Of a stretch of 64,000 bases of DNA, positions 20,538 through 28,777 are shown piece after piece. The stretch comes from an uncultured Verrucomicrobiales bacterium. GTDB taxonomy: Bacteria; Verrucomicrobiota; Verrucomicrobiia; Verrucomicrobiales; Akkermansiaceae. The stretch spans positions 62,001 through 126,000 of the forward strand of contig CALGZA010000031.1 in assembly GCA_937934595.1 (NCBI GenBank). Reading direction: 5' to 3'. The translations under genes were made by a program, and so were the position numbers. The notes beneath the pieces were generated by a model, which was not told the DNA's origin, did no database searches, and worked only from the letters and a program-made list of their open reading frames with translations. Position 1 is the first letter of the stretch. Every line of letters starts with the position of its first letter.

Positions 20538-21248
20538 ATGATGAAAAAAGTAACAATAAATAGTCTGGCCGCTGCTGTTTTAATGACAGCGAGTGGGAAT
20601 GCAGAGGAGTGGAAGAGCAGTTTTGATCTAGGCGCTACTTTGACTGAAGGTAATAGTGAATCACTTCTGGTTACGATGGGTTTTGTCACCGAGAAGATAG
20701 AGAAGCAGAACGAGTATAGAGCGAACCTTTTTTACACATATGGTGAAGAGGCGTCTAATGCGACTAATGATGAGTTATTTGGTAATGCTGCGTGGAGACA
20801 TCTGCATTCTGATAAATTTTATTCAGGAGCAAGGTTTGACTTCCGTAAGGATGAGATAGCTGAGATTGATTACAGGGCTGCTCTGACTGGATTATTCGGT
20901 TATTATGTTATTAAGGATTCTAGTACTTCACTTGCTTTTGAGGGTGGTTTAGGTCTTACTTATGAGGAGCTAGGTGGTATTTCAAATAATTATGTTCACG
21001 CATACATTGGTGAGTTTTTTGAGCATAAGTTTAATGATAAGACGAAGATTTATCAGTCGCTATCATTGGTAGCTCCTGTGGACAATACTGATGCGCATTT
21101 GGTTGTTGGTGAAATTGGTGTTGAGACCTCATTGAGTGATACGCTTAGTTTGAAGGTTTATGTTCAGAATAAGTATGATGCTCAGCCTGCAGCAGGTAAG
21201 GATGATAATGATCTGAAGGTTGTGACTGGTATTAGTTATAAGTTTTAG
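20538..21248 (+). CDS. DUF481 family outer-membrane beta-barrel protein (YdiY-like)
   Basis: A 236-residue exported protein with a signal peptide (about 1-22, cleavage near GNA-E). Alternating beta-strands run through the mature part and the C-terminal residue is Phe (GISYKF), as expected for an outer-membrane barrel. The opening WKSSFDLGATLTEGNSES and the later LGLTYEELGG and DNTDAHLVVGEIGVETSLSD fit DUF481/salt-induced outer-membrane proteins. It stands alone between two strong terminators, so it is monocistronic. The second ATG at 20541 is an equally possible start. Substrate and role are unknown. Confidence 0.82.
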   Translation: MMKKVTINSLAAAVLMTASGNAEEWKSSFDLGATLTEGNSESLLVTMGFVTEKIEKQNEYRANLFYTYGEEASNATNDELFGNAAWRHLHSDKFYSGARFDFRKDEIAEIDYRAALTGLFGYYVIKDSSTSLAFEGGLGLTYEELGGISNNYVHAYIGEFFEHKFNDKTKIYQSLSLVAPVDNTDAHLVVGEIGVETSLSDTLSLKVYVQNKYDAQPAAGKDDNDLKVVTGISYKF

Positions 21249-21315
21249 TCTAATCTAATTAAGTGTTTAGCCTTCATTAACTTGGTTACTTTTTAAGTTA
21301 GTGAGGGTAAAAATC

Positions 21316-21348
21316 AAAAAACACGTATCTTAGTGATACGTGTTTTTT
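21316..21348. terminator. strong hairpin terminator after the DUF481 gene
   Basis: A perfect 14-bp stem (AAAAAACACGTATC at 21316-21329 and GATACGTGTTTTTT at 21335-21348) with a 5-nt loop. A-runs and T-runs on both sides make it able to work in both directions. On the minus strand it is far (about 400 nt) from the pseudopilin gene. Confidence 0.88.
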
Positions 21349-21755
21349 GGTATTATACCATTTTCACAGTTATTCTGGGTGTATAGTAGTTTTAATGTAT
21401 TTGGAAACAGCAGTAGAGCTGATTTTTTGAAGTGCAAAACAATATATCAAGATTAGCTTCGTTATTCGTCAGTTGCATAGTCCGCTATTCGCTTTCCTCT
21501 TGCCTTGCTACTCTTGCTAATCTTGTTGTGTTATCAATCCATTCTAACAGTTCAAATCGTATTAGAGTGGTTTTGAGGATTTAAGGATCCTATTTTTTGC
21601 TACAAGGTTGATTTTTTAGTGAGTCTATCAATAGCAAATATAGGTATGTTATGGGAAGGCTGTATAGACTGCTGAGTAGCTATTTTTCGCTTTGCTGTTA
21701 TGCGCTCTTGGTTATCTATAATGTCTAATAATGCTGTCATTAGACTGTTTAGCGG
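21349..21755. other. 407-nt gene-free interval containing a repeat-like element
   Basis: No reading frame here has coding character in either strand. The interval holds the inverted-repeat element at 21448-21525. The remainder is AT-rich, with no terminator or RNA gene that I can recognise. It separates the DUF481 gene from the convergent pseudopilin gene. Confidence 0.5.
21448..21525. repeat. 78-bp element with 10-bp terminal inverted repeats and internal direct repeats
   Basis: CAAGATTAGC at 21448-21457 and GCTAATCTTG at 21516-21525 are perfect inverted copies 58 nt apart. On the minus strand the interior has near-repeats CGAATAGCG and CGAATAACG and several AGCAAG/GCAAGA units. It has the look of a small non-coding dispersed repeat or a structured RNA. 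No second copy was noticed in this window. Confidence 0.45.
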
Positions 21756-22340
21756 TTACCAAGATTTAGCGTCTTGTTTGTCATTGAATTCTTGATCTGG
21801 TCCAGGTGAGGCTACGATAGCTGAGTCTACATTGAGGTTGGTTTTGTATGCGGGGCCTTCTGCGTTATTACCAATTTTAGTAGCGTCTATGATGCCGTTA
21901 GCACCATAATCGAGTCTGATGGTGTATGGATTATTCCATTTGTCTATTAGTTTGCTAACGTTGTCGCCTGAGTATACGAGTCCGTCCCTGTCTCCTTTTG
22001 CTCTGTCTGCGGTGAAGAATTTTTTAGCTTTATCGTTGAAGTCTGTATTGATGCCCATGAGAACCTCAAGAAGGTCTCCGGAGTCGGTGGTTACATTTTC
22101 GTCATTTGATGGATATGTTCCTGTGTATGGAAGGCTATCGTATTCAGCTTGGAATCCCTCGATTGCAAATGTGATGTCTTTGCATATTTTTTTTGTTTTC
22201 GTTACATCTGCAGTAGTCATGAAGCCTACTATGGGTCCGTAGGCTAACCCACCTAGTATGGCGATGATGGCTACTACTACGAGAAGTTCCATTAGAGTAA
22301 AACCTTTTTTAGATGATTGAGTATGTTTGATTATTTTCAT
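21756..22340 (-). CDS. GspG-like type II secretion/type IV pseudopilin
   Basis: A 194-residue prepilin-like protein. The leader ends KKG13, with predicted prepilin-peptidase cleavage before F14. The processed N-terminus FTLMELLVVVAIIAILG has the conserved Glu at +5 and the hydrophobic alpha1 helix. The globular part ends in ASPGPDQEFNDKQDAKSW, the calcium-site/C-terminal pattern of GspG-like pseudopilins common in Verrucomicrobiota and Planctomycetota. It is a single gene, not next to gsp or pil genes. It may be a minor or major pseudopilin for a machine encoded elsewhere, possibly using the secretin cluster at 4364-11676; that link is only a guess. Confidence 0.86.
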   Translation of the reverse strand: MKIIKHTQSSKKGFTLMELLVVVAIIAILGGLAYGPIVGFMTTADVTKTKKICKDITFAIEGFQAEYDSLPYTGTYPSNDENVTTDSGDLLEVLMGINTDFNDKAKKFFTADRAKGDRDGLVYSGDNVSKLIDKWNNPYTIRLDYGANGIIDATKIGNNAEGPAYKTNLNVDSAIVASPGPDQEFNDKQDAKSW

Positions 22341-22475
22341 AATATTAATTTGATATGTGAAAGTTTTGAATAAATGCGTTTACAATGTCAACACATTAGA
22401 AGCTAGCATGTAAATGAGTAGATGGCAATGAGAAAAGAGGTTGTGTAGTGCTTGGGTTGTGTGCAAGGTATAGAT

Positions 22476-24848
22476 ATGAAGAATATGCGGGAGAGAATAC
22501 TAAGCCTAATGAAGAGTCCAGGCTATCAGCCAATGAATAAGTCGGAGTTTTCAAGGTCGCTGAATCTTCAGAGTCCTATGCGAGCTGGTTTGCGAGCTGC
22601 TTTAAGTAAGATGGAGCGTAAGGGAGAGATCGTGATGGTTAATAAATCTCGGTATGTTTTGGGGCAAGTGGGGAAGGGTGCAGGTAAATCTGGTAGTGAT
22701 GGTATGATGGTGGGAGTGTTACGTTTTCAGAATGGTGGGAATGCTTGGTTTTATCCTGATTTGAAGAATGAAGCTAATATAGCGGCTGGCTTGGATGAAG
22801 ATAAGTTTGATCGTGTTTTTGTGCCTAGTTATGATACAGGTTTGGCTTTGGATGGCGATAGAGTTTCTGTTAGTGTTAGGTTGCCGAAGGTGGGGGATAG
22901 TGAGCCAGCTAGTTCGAAGTATAAGGGGAGAAAATTTAAGGGAAAAAAGGTACAAGCTGGAAGAAAGGGAAGGCGTTCAGGTGGGAGGCGTGGTGGAAGT
23001 AGGTTTGATGATGAGGCTAAGGGTAAGGTTGTTGATGTTATAGAGAGAGTGAGTGGAGTGGTACTGGGTACTTTTAGGGTGAAGGGTAAATTCCGTTATG
23101 TTGAGCCAGATTTTACAGGGTTTAAGTCGGCTCTTGAGTTGGAGGATGGTGAGCTTGGGGCTAAGAGTGGGCAGCGGGTAGTTGTGGAGCTTATTCGCTG
23201 GGAGAGTCGATCTGCGGCGCCTGTGGGTAAGATTACTAAGGTGTTAGGGTGGCCGGAAGATCCTGGTGTGGACATAGAGAGTGTGATATCGAAGCATAAT
23301 TTGAGGTCTAGTTTTTCTAGTGAGGTTAGGTCTGAGGCGCTGGCTTTGTTGGCTTCGTTACAGGGTGGTGAGACTGATGTGGAGGAGGGTGATGAGAGTC
23401 CTGTTATAGAGGTGTCTGAGTCTGAGTTGTCTAGGCGAGAGGACTGGCGGGATGAATTGGTGCTTACTGTAGATCCTGATGATGCGAAGGATTTTGATGA
23501 TGCATTGGCGGTGAAGCGACTTGATGGTGGTGGATGGGAGCTGGCGGTGCATATTGCGGATGTTTCACATTACATTAAGCCTGGTAGTGCTCTTGATGAT
23601 GAAGCGGTTAAGCGTGGTAATAGTACGTATTTGGTGGACAGGGTGCTGCCGATGTTGCCGGTGCAGATTTCTAATAATATATGTAGTTTGAGGCCTGCTG
23701 TGGATCGATTGACTAAGTGTGCTGTGATGACTTTCGATAAGAATGGTACGCGGTTGTCTTCTAGATTCTGTGATGCGATCATTCATAGTAAGGCGAGATT
23801 AGCATATGAGCAGGCTCAGGTTCTTTTGGGTTTACCATTAGAGGATGCTTCTGAGGTGTTGGTTCCTGATGTTGGGGATGAAGTGATTAGTGCGTTGAGG
23901 GATACTTGGGAGCTAGCGAGTATCTTGCGTAAGAGGCGTTTTGCTGATGGTGCTTTGGATTTGGAGTTTGAGGAGACTAAGATAGTTTTAGATGAATCAT
24001 TAAAGGCTGTGGATGTTGTTGATGTAGTGCATAATGAGAGTCATCAGATGGTTGAAGAGTGTATGCTTGCTGCGAATGAGGCGGTGGCAGTTGCGTTAAA
24101 GATGCAGCGAAAGAATGCTATTTACCGTATTCATGAAGATCCGGATTTTGATAAGCTTAATGAGTTTGCGGAGAAGGCGCGTGCGCAGGGTTATAGGGTG
24201 GGGGATCTTACAAATAAGGTTCATATTCAGGAGCTATTAGATAAGGTGAAGGGGACGACGAATGAGGAGAGTATAAAGATAGGTTTGTTGAAGAGTTTGA
24301 AGCGAGCTGCGTATAGTACTGATGCTTTAGGTCATTATGGTTTGGCTAAGATGGATTATTGTCATTTTACGAGTCCTATACGAAGGTATGCGGATTTGGT
24401 GGTTCACCGAGCAATACAGTCTTTACTAGTGAATCCGCCAAAGGCTCCTGATCGTAATCCTAAGCTTGCGAAGCTTGCAGATATATCTAGTCATATTTCT
24501 GATACTGAACGGAAGAGTTCTGAGGCTGAGGTGGAGACGAAGCGGATGAAGATGATGGAGTATTTGGTGGGTGTTCAAGAGAGTGGGGGGAGTAAGGAGT
24601 TTACAGCGTTGGTTACGGATGTGCGTCATATGGGGTTATTTGTAGAGATATCTTCTATGAGGGTGAAGGGGTTAGTGAAGGTTGAGGATCTTCCTGGCAG
24701 GCATGGTGATAGATGGAGGATGGAGGGTTTACGTTACGTAAGTAGTGGTGGAGCTGAAATTAAGTTAGGTGAGAAGGTTAGAGTGCAGATTGTGCGAGTT
24801 GACATGGAGCGGCAGATGGTGGATTTCAGGATAGTTTGTGAAGATTAG
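22476..24848 (+). CDS. rnr: ribonuclease R
   Basis: About 790 residues from the ATG at 22476. A TTG 24 nt upstream would add eight residues, but the family alignment starts near MKNMRERIL. Order: winged-helix N-terminus (KSEFSRSLN...LSKMERKGEIV), cold-shock-like domains, RNB catalytic domain (TVDPDDAKDFDDALAVKRL with the Asp cluster; HYGLAKMDYCHFTSPIRRYADLVVHR) and a C-terminal S1 domain. It degrades structured RNA 3' to 5'. A Lys/Arg/Gly-rich insert (about 155-185 of the ORF) lies between the cold-shock-like parts, whereas E. coli RNase R has its basic tail at the C-terminus. It is divergent from the pseudopilin gene. Confidence 0.94.
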   Translation: MKNMRERILSLMKSPGYQPMNKSEFSRSLNLQSPMRAGLRAALSKMERKGEIVMVNKSRYVLGQVGKGAGKSGSDGMMVGVLRFQNGGNAWFYPDLKNEANIAAGLDEDKFDRVFVPSYDTGLALDGDRVSVSVRLPKVGDSEPASSKYKGRKFKGKKVQAGRKGRRSGGRRGGSRFDDEAKGKVVDVIERVSGVVLGTFRVKGKFRYVEPDFTGFKSALELEDGELGAKSGQRVVVELIRWESRSAAPVGKITKVLGWPEDPGVDIESVISKHNLRSSFSSEVRSEALALLASLQGGETDVEEGDESPVIEVSESELSRREDWRDELVLTVDPDDAKDFDDALAVKRLDGGGWELAVHIADVSHYIKPGSALDDEAVKRGNSTYLVDRVLPMLPVQISNNICSLRPAVDRLTKCAVMTFDKNGTRLSSRFCDAIIHSKARLAYEQAQVLLGLPLEDASEVLVPDVGDEVISALRDTWELASILRKRRFADGALDLEFEETKIVLDESLKAVDVVDVVHNESHQMVEECMLAANEAVAVALKMQRKNAIYRIHEDPDFDKLNEFAEKARAQGYRVGDLTNKVHIQELLDKVKGTTNEESIKIGLLKSLKRAAYSTDALGHYGLAKMDYCHFTSPIRRYADLVVHRAIQSLLVNPPKAPDRNPKLAKLADISSHISDTERKSSEAEVETKRMKMMEYLVGVQESGGSKEFTALVTDVRHMGLFVEISSMRVKGLVKVEDLPGRHGDRWRMEGLRYVSSGGAEIKLGEKVRVQIVRVDMERQMVDFRIVCED

Positions 24849-24916
24849 ATTGGGTTGCAGATATTGTTGAATGGGGAGTGTTTTTGTGTTTTTTCAATGA
24901 GAGAAAGATATTATTT

Positions 24917-26179
24917 ATGGCTTCAGGGTATAGAAAGATTAAGGGAGGTGTAGTAGCGCCGAGGGGGTATAAGGCATATGCAGTTGGTGCCGGTGTGAAG
25001 ACGCCCGGTGCGGACAGGTTGGATATGGCTTTGATAGCTAGTGATGTGGATTGCGTGGGGGCTGGGACTTTTACAACGAATAGGGTGAAGGCGGCCCCAG
25101 TAAGGGTTAGTCAGGCTCATTTGAGAGATGGTGACTTACGTGCTATTTTGGTAAACAGTGGTAATGCTAATGCTTGTACTGGTGTTAAGGGGGTGGAGGA
25201 TGCTCGTTTATGTGCTAAGGTTGTAGGGGATTTGTTGGGTTTGAAGCAGTCTCAAGTAGGGGTGTGTTCGACGGGAGTTATTGGTTTGCCTTTACCGATG
25301 GTGCGCATAGAGCCGAAACTGCATGAATTGGTAGGTGGTTTGGTTAGAGGTAGTGGTACGTCAGTGGCTCAGGCTATAATGACGAGTGATACTAGACATA
25401 AGGAGATAGCTGTTAGTTTGGAGGTAGGAGGAGAGCGGGTGAGGATAGGTGCGTGTGCTAAGGGGGCTGGTATGATTAATCCTTATATGGCGACTATGTT
25501 GTGTTTTGTTACGACCGATGCAAGGTTGTCTCACGGGTTGTTGAAGGAATTAGTTTCTGAGGCTGTGGGTTTATCGTTTAACAGGATAACGATTGATGGG
25601 GACATGAGCACTAATGATAGTGTTATTATGCTGGCAAATGGAGCAAGTGGGGCGAGGGGGATTAAGCGAGGATCTGCAGATTTCAGGATATTTCAGGAGG
25701 CTTTGAATTATGTGATGTTAGAGATGGCGAAGTCATTGGTCTGTGATGGTGAGAGGGTGACTAAGTTTGTAACAGTAAATGTAAAGGGTGCTAAGAGTGA
25801 GCGTGATGCGAAGAAGGCTGCGGAAGCTGTGGCAAATTCTTCCTTGGTGAAGTGTTCTTGGAATGGTAATGATCCTAATTGGGGTAGGATCATTCATGCG
25901 ATTGGTTATTCTGGGGCGGTGGTCAAGGAGGAGGGAGTAGATATTTTTATAGGTGGTCTGGCGGCATGTTTGGGTGGTTTGGAGGCTGATGTGAGTATGG
26001 ATGCTCTTCGTGAAAGAGTGGCTTGTGATGCCTTTGCTATAGATATTAATTTAAATTTAGGTGTGGGGGAATATACTGTTTATAGTAGTGATTTGTCACC
26101 TGAGTATGTTGATTTTAATCGTTCTGAGTATGCTTATTGGAAGCAGGCTAAGAAGGATGGTTTGACTAAATCTGTTTAG
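24917..26179 (+). CDS. argJ: ornithine acetyltransferase / amino-acid N-acetyltransferase (ArgJ)
   Basis: 420 residues from the ATG at 24917; an upstream GTG at 24878 gives a leader with no family similarity. ArgJ moves the acetyl group from N-acetylornithine to glutamate in cyclic arginine synthesis. The self-cleavage site is in KGAGMINPYMATML, with nucleophile T193 starting the beta chain. VNSGNANACTG, ITIDGDMSTND and SWNGNDPNWGRIIHAIGYSG are canonical. Since an ArgA-like gene is also present (43770), the cell may have both entry routes. The last 4 nt overlap the convergent PIN/TRAM gene. Confidence 0.95.
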   Translation: MASGYRKIKGGVVAPRGYKAYAVGAGVKTPGADRLDMALIASDVDCVGAGTFTTNRVKAAPVRVSQAHLRDGDLRAILVNSGNANACTGVKGVEDARLCAKVVGDLLGLKQSQVGVCSTGVIGLPLPMVRIEPKLHELVGGLVRGSGTSVAQAIMTSDTRHKEIAVSLEVGGERVRIGACAKGAGMINPYMATMLCFVTTDARLSHGLLKELVSEAVGLSFNRITIDGDMSTNDSVIMLANGASGARGIKRGSADFRIFQEALNYVMLEMAKSLVCDGERVTKFVTVNVKGAKSERDAKKAAEAVANSSLVKCSWNGNDPNWGRIIHAIGYSGAVVKEEGVDIFIGGLAACLGGLEADVSMDALRERVACDAFAIDINLNLGVGEYTVYSSDLSPEYVDFNRSEYAYWKQAKKDGLTKSV

Positions 26180-27261
26180 AGTGTGTGCTGTGAAGCAGAT
26201 GCTGCTGAGGTTTCTTCATCGTCCATTTCAGAGAATACCATTAGTCCTGCTGAGGTGTTGATTGTTGAGATGACGGTTACTTTTTGAGTGGTTCCGATTT
26301 TTGAGAATCCGTTGTTGACTACGATCATTGTTCCGTCAGGGAGGTATCCGACACCTTGTTGTTCGTCTTTGCCTGGTCTGACTATGGGGAGTTTGACTTG
26401 TGTTCCGATGTCGATTTGAGGTTTGAGGGCTTCGCTAATATCGTTGATGTTAAGGATATCAACGTTTTGTAGTCTTGCTACTTTGGCTAGATTATCGTCA
26501 GCTGTTAGGATTTTAGCGTTTAGGACGTGGCTTATTTGGAGTAGGTGAGCGTCTGAGCTGTCTGATTCTGAGCTTGCTTTTGAGTCATGAACAGTGACTT
26601 TGATGTCTTGAGATGATTGTAATTTTTCTAGGCATTCTAGTCCTTTTAGGCCGCGTTGTTTACGGCTTGGGGAGGCTGAGTTAGACATGGTTTGCAAGCG
26701 GTCTAGTATGAAACGAGGGATAACGAGGTTTTTCTCAAGGAATCCTGACTGCATGATGTTAAATAGTCTGCCGTCTGTGATGATGTCTTGATCTATAATT
26801 AATGGTTTCCCTGATGTGGCATCGTTTCTGAAACGCACGTATGGAATGACGACGGCGAAGTCATCTTGGCCGCTTCTGAGTGCGATGACGGTGCCAAGGA
26901 ATCCTAGGCTTGAGAAGAGCATGGTATTGAATGCTGTTTTGAACCCTTTATGGTTAGTGATCACTTCATCGAACACTGAACTTATGATTTCTGGGACGCC
27001 GACTCTTGTCATGAGCCATGCGCAGAAGAGTCCGATAAGGAGTCCGAAGGTGCCAGTGGAGAAGCCGCGGATGGTGTAGCTTTTAGAGAGGTTTTCAATA
27101 AACATAAATAATAGAGCAACGCAAAGACCGGCGATGATTCCTACCCATAGTTTGTCTGGCCCTAGTAGTTGAGAGGCGAGAGCCATTCCGGCGAATTCGC
27201 AGACAATGAGGTAGAGTATTCTTGCGATGTTTAGTGAGGTTGTTGATGATTTTTTGCTCAT
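26176..27261 (-). CDS. membrane-anchored PIN/TRAM-domain protein (YacL-like)
   Basis: A 361-residue protein. The N-terminal third has about four transmembrane helices (ILYLIVCEFAGMALA, WVGIIAGLCVALLFMFI, FGLLIGLFCAWLM, FSSLGFLGTVIAL). A PIN nuclease-like domain follows (about 150-280): IDQDIITDGRLFNIMQSGFL, IPRFILDRLQ, RGLKGLECLEKLQ, DAHLLQISHVLNAKILTADDNLAKVA. A C-terminal TRAM RNA-binding domain spans about 285-345. Acidic residues of the PIN site are mostly kept (D, D, D), with the usual Glu in the second motif replaced by Asp. The family is probably RNA-processing at the membrane; its substrate is unknown. It is convergent with argJ and overlaps it by 4 nt. Confidence 0.88.
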   Translation of the reverse strand: MSKKSSTTSLNIARILYLIVCEFAGMALASQLLGPDKLWVGIIAGLCVALLFMFIENLSKSYTIRGFSTGTFGLLIGLFCAWLMTRVGVPEIISSVFDEVITNHKGFKTAFNTMLFSSLGFLGTVIALRSGQDDFAVVIPYVRFRNDATSGKPLIIDQDIITDGRLFNIMQSGFLEKNLVIPRFILDRLQTMSNSASPSRKQRGLKGLECLEKLQSSQDIKVTVHDSKASSESDSSDAHLLQISHVLNAKILTADDNLAKVARLQNVDILNINDISEALKPQIDIGTQVKLPIVRPGKDEQQGVGYLPDGTMIVVNNGFSKIGTTQKVTVISTINTSAGLMVFSEMDDEETSAASASQHTL

Positions 27262-27318
27262 TTTATTTTCATGTTTTATGAATAGGTTCTGGATGTGTTT
27301 ACAGCTTTGTTTATGAGC

Positions 27319-27903
27319 TTAGTTTTTTTGCCAGATCATGGCGTGTTCACGATTTTCTCTACCTGGGTAGCTTGTTTGTGGTTTAGCCTCCCATGAAAGT
27401 GTGAATTTTCTTTCGAAGTTTTTAATGATGTCTTCGATGGAGGTGGAGAATGGTGGTCCTGTATCGGGAGGTTGGCCTGTGTCTATGAAAAAAACGCCTG
27501 CAAAATAGGCTTTTGGTTTCATGAGTTTGTGAATTTGATCGACATACAGTGAGCGAAGTTGTGGTGGGATGGCGCAGTAGCATGTGTGCTCCCAGATGAG
27601 GTCATACTGTATGGGGTGGGATTTTATGTTGAATATATCTTCATGTAGCCAAGTAGTTTTTAGCTTGGGGTAAGTTTGTTTAGCTATGCGAATGGCTTCC
27701 TGCGAGATGTCTAGGCCAGTAGTAGCGAGACCATGTTCTTCAAGGAGTGCGATATCGTGACCGATACCGCATCCTGGGATGAGGGCGGAGAATTGTGGTT
27801 GGAAAAATTGGGGGGTGTTTGAGATGAGTTCTTTTAAGACTGGAGTGGCTGCGCCTTTGTCCCATGGTTTATCGTTATTTTTGTAGCGTTTATCCCAGTC
27901 CAT
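27319..27903 (-). CDS. TPMT-family class I SAM-dependent methyltransferase
   Basis: A 194-residue protein of the thiopurine S-methyltransferase fold group. The WDKRYKNNDKPWDKGAATPVL opening is characteristic, followed by SAM motif I LIPGCGIGHDIALLEEHGLATTGLDIS and the HEDIFNI and IWEHTCYCAIPP segments. The real substrate in bacteria of this group is usually unknown (selenium or tellurium compounds, halides and thiols are known for relatives). It is 11 nt downstream of the unknown gene at 27915-28541, so the two form an operon. Confidence 0.88.
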   Translation of the reverse strand: MDWDKRYKNNDKPWDKGAATPVLKELISNTPQFFQPQFSALIPGCGIGHDIALLEEHGLATTGLDISQEAIRIAKQTYPKLKTTWLHEDIFNIKSHPIQYDLIWEHTCYCAIPPQLRSLYVDQIHKLMKPKAYFAGVFFIDTGQPPDTGPPFSTSIEDIIKNFERKFTLSWEAKPQTSYPGRENREHAMIWQKN

Positions 27904-27914
27904 GAGTTTAGTTT

Positions 27915-28541
27915 TTAACCGACTTCACGTCCGTTTTTGTCTACGACGATTAGGATTTCTTCTGAGTAGTGTTTTTCTGCGGCGTATGAGCTTATTTGGA
28001 ATGCTCGCTCGATTGTTTCTGCGGTAGCTACTTCGTTGTAATATCCATAATCGTTTTTTATTTTGATGGAGAATGGGCCTTCCATCATTTCCCAGTCGTC
28101 AGAAAAGTAGTCTTCAATGTGTGAGAAGTCTACTTCACGGAATGAAGATTTCATGAATTTTTTGACCCTGCTATGAAACCAGTTGGGAGTAAGTTTGTGG
28201 TAATCTACGATTTCTTCGGATTTTCTGTATGCGTAGTTTTGAGTTTGGAGAATGAATTCAAAACTATCAGGGTTGCCAGTGTAGACGATGGCGTTCTCCA
28301 TGGATCCTTTGTTAACACTGAGACCTGCACCGCAGATGTATAGTTTACCGTCGATTTCAGATTCAGTATCAAAGATCACTACTTCTACCGTGTAGCCGTA
28401 TTGCATAAGGAGCTCACCGATTCTGGTGAACTCTGCAACGATTACTTCTTCAACGATTCTCTCCATTTCAACATAGCCGATGTGAAGGGCTTGTCTTTTG
28501 CGATCTTCGCTGAGGGGTTTTTGATCAATATTACGAGGCAT
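27915..28541 (-). CDS. hypothetical protein, conserved-looking, no recognised domain
   Basis: A 208-residue soluble protein without signal peptide or membrane helix. It has a mixed alpha/beta, strongly acidic composition. Segments such as YGYTVEVVIFDTESEIDGKLYICGAGLSV and KHYSEEILIVVDKNGREVG are regular beta-type stretches. I do not recognise a family. It is followed closely (11 nt) by a TPMT-like methyltransferase. Codon use matches the neighbours. Confidence 0.7.
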   Translation of the reverse strand: MPRNIDQKPLSEDRKRQALHIGYVEMERIVEEVIVAEFTRIGELLMQYGYTVEVVIFDTESEIDGKLYICGAGLSVNKGSMENAIVYTGNPDSFEFILQTQNYAYRKSEEIVDYHKLTPNWFHSRVKKFMKSSFREVDFSHIEDYFSDDWEMMEGPFSIKIKNDYGYYNEVATAETIERAFQISSYAAEKHYSEEILIVVDKNGREVG

Positions 28542-28777
28542 GGGATGTTTTTTGTATGGTGATGGTATCGAATTATTTTACGAAAGTGAATTAAAAAAAT
28601 ATCTGATTTTGATTAGGGTGTTTGTTTTTTTGTGAGTGTGTATTTTGAGAGATATGAGAATCTTGTATTTCTTATGGTTGACCGTGGCAAGTTGAGTCAT
28701 TAGGGTGTATTTATTAACTGTTAATTAGCCTAGATTACAATGCGTTTTGAGTGGCTAATGGACATCATTTAACGATC

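Noticed and set aside
23358-23786. Minus-strand open frames within rnr
   Set aside because: The complementary frames are His/Arg/Leu-rich by-products of GT-rich coding; rnr motifs are on the + strand.
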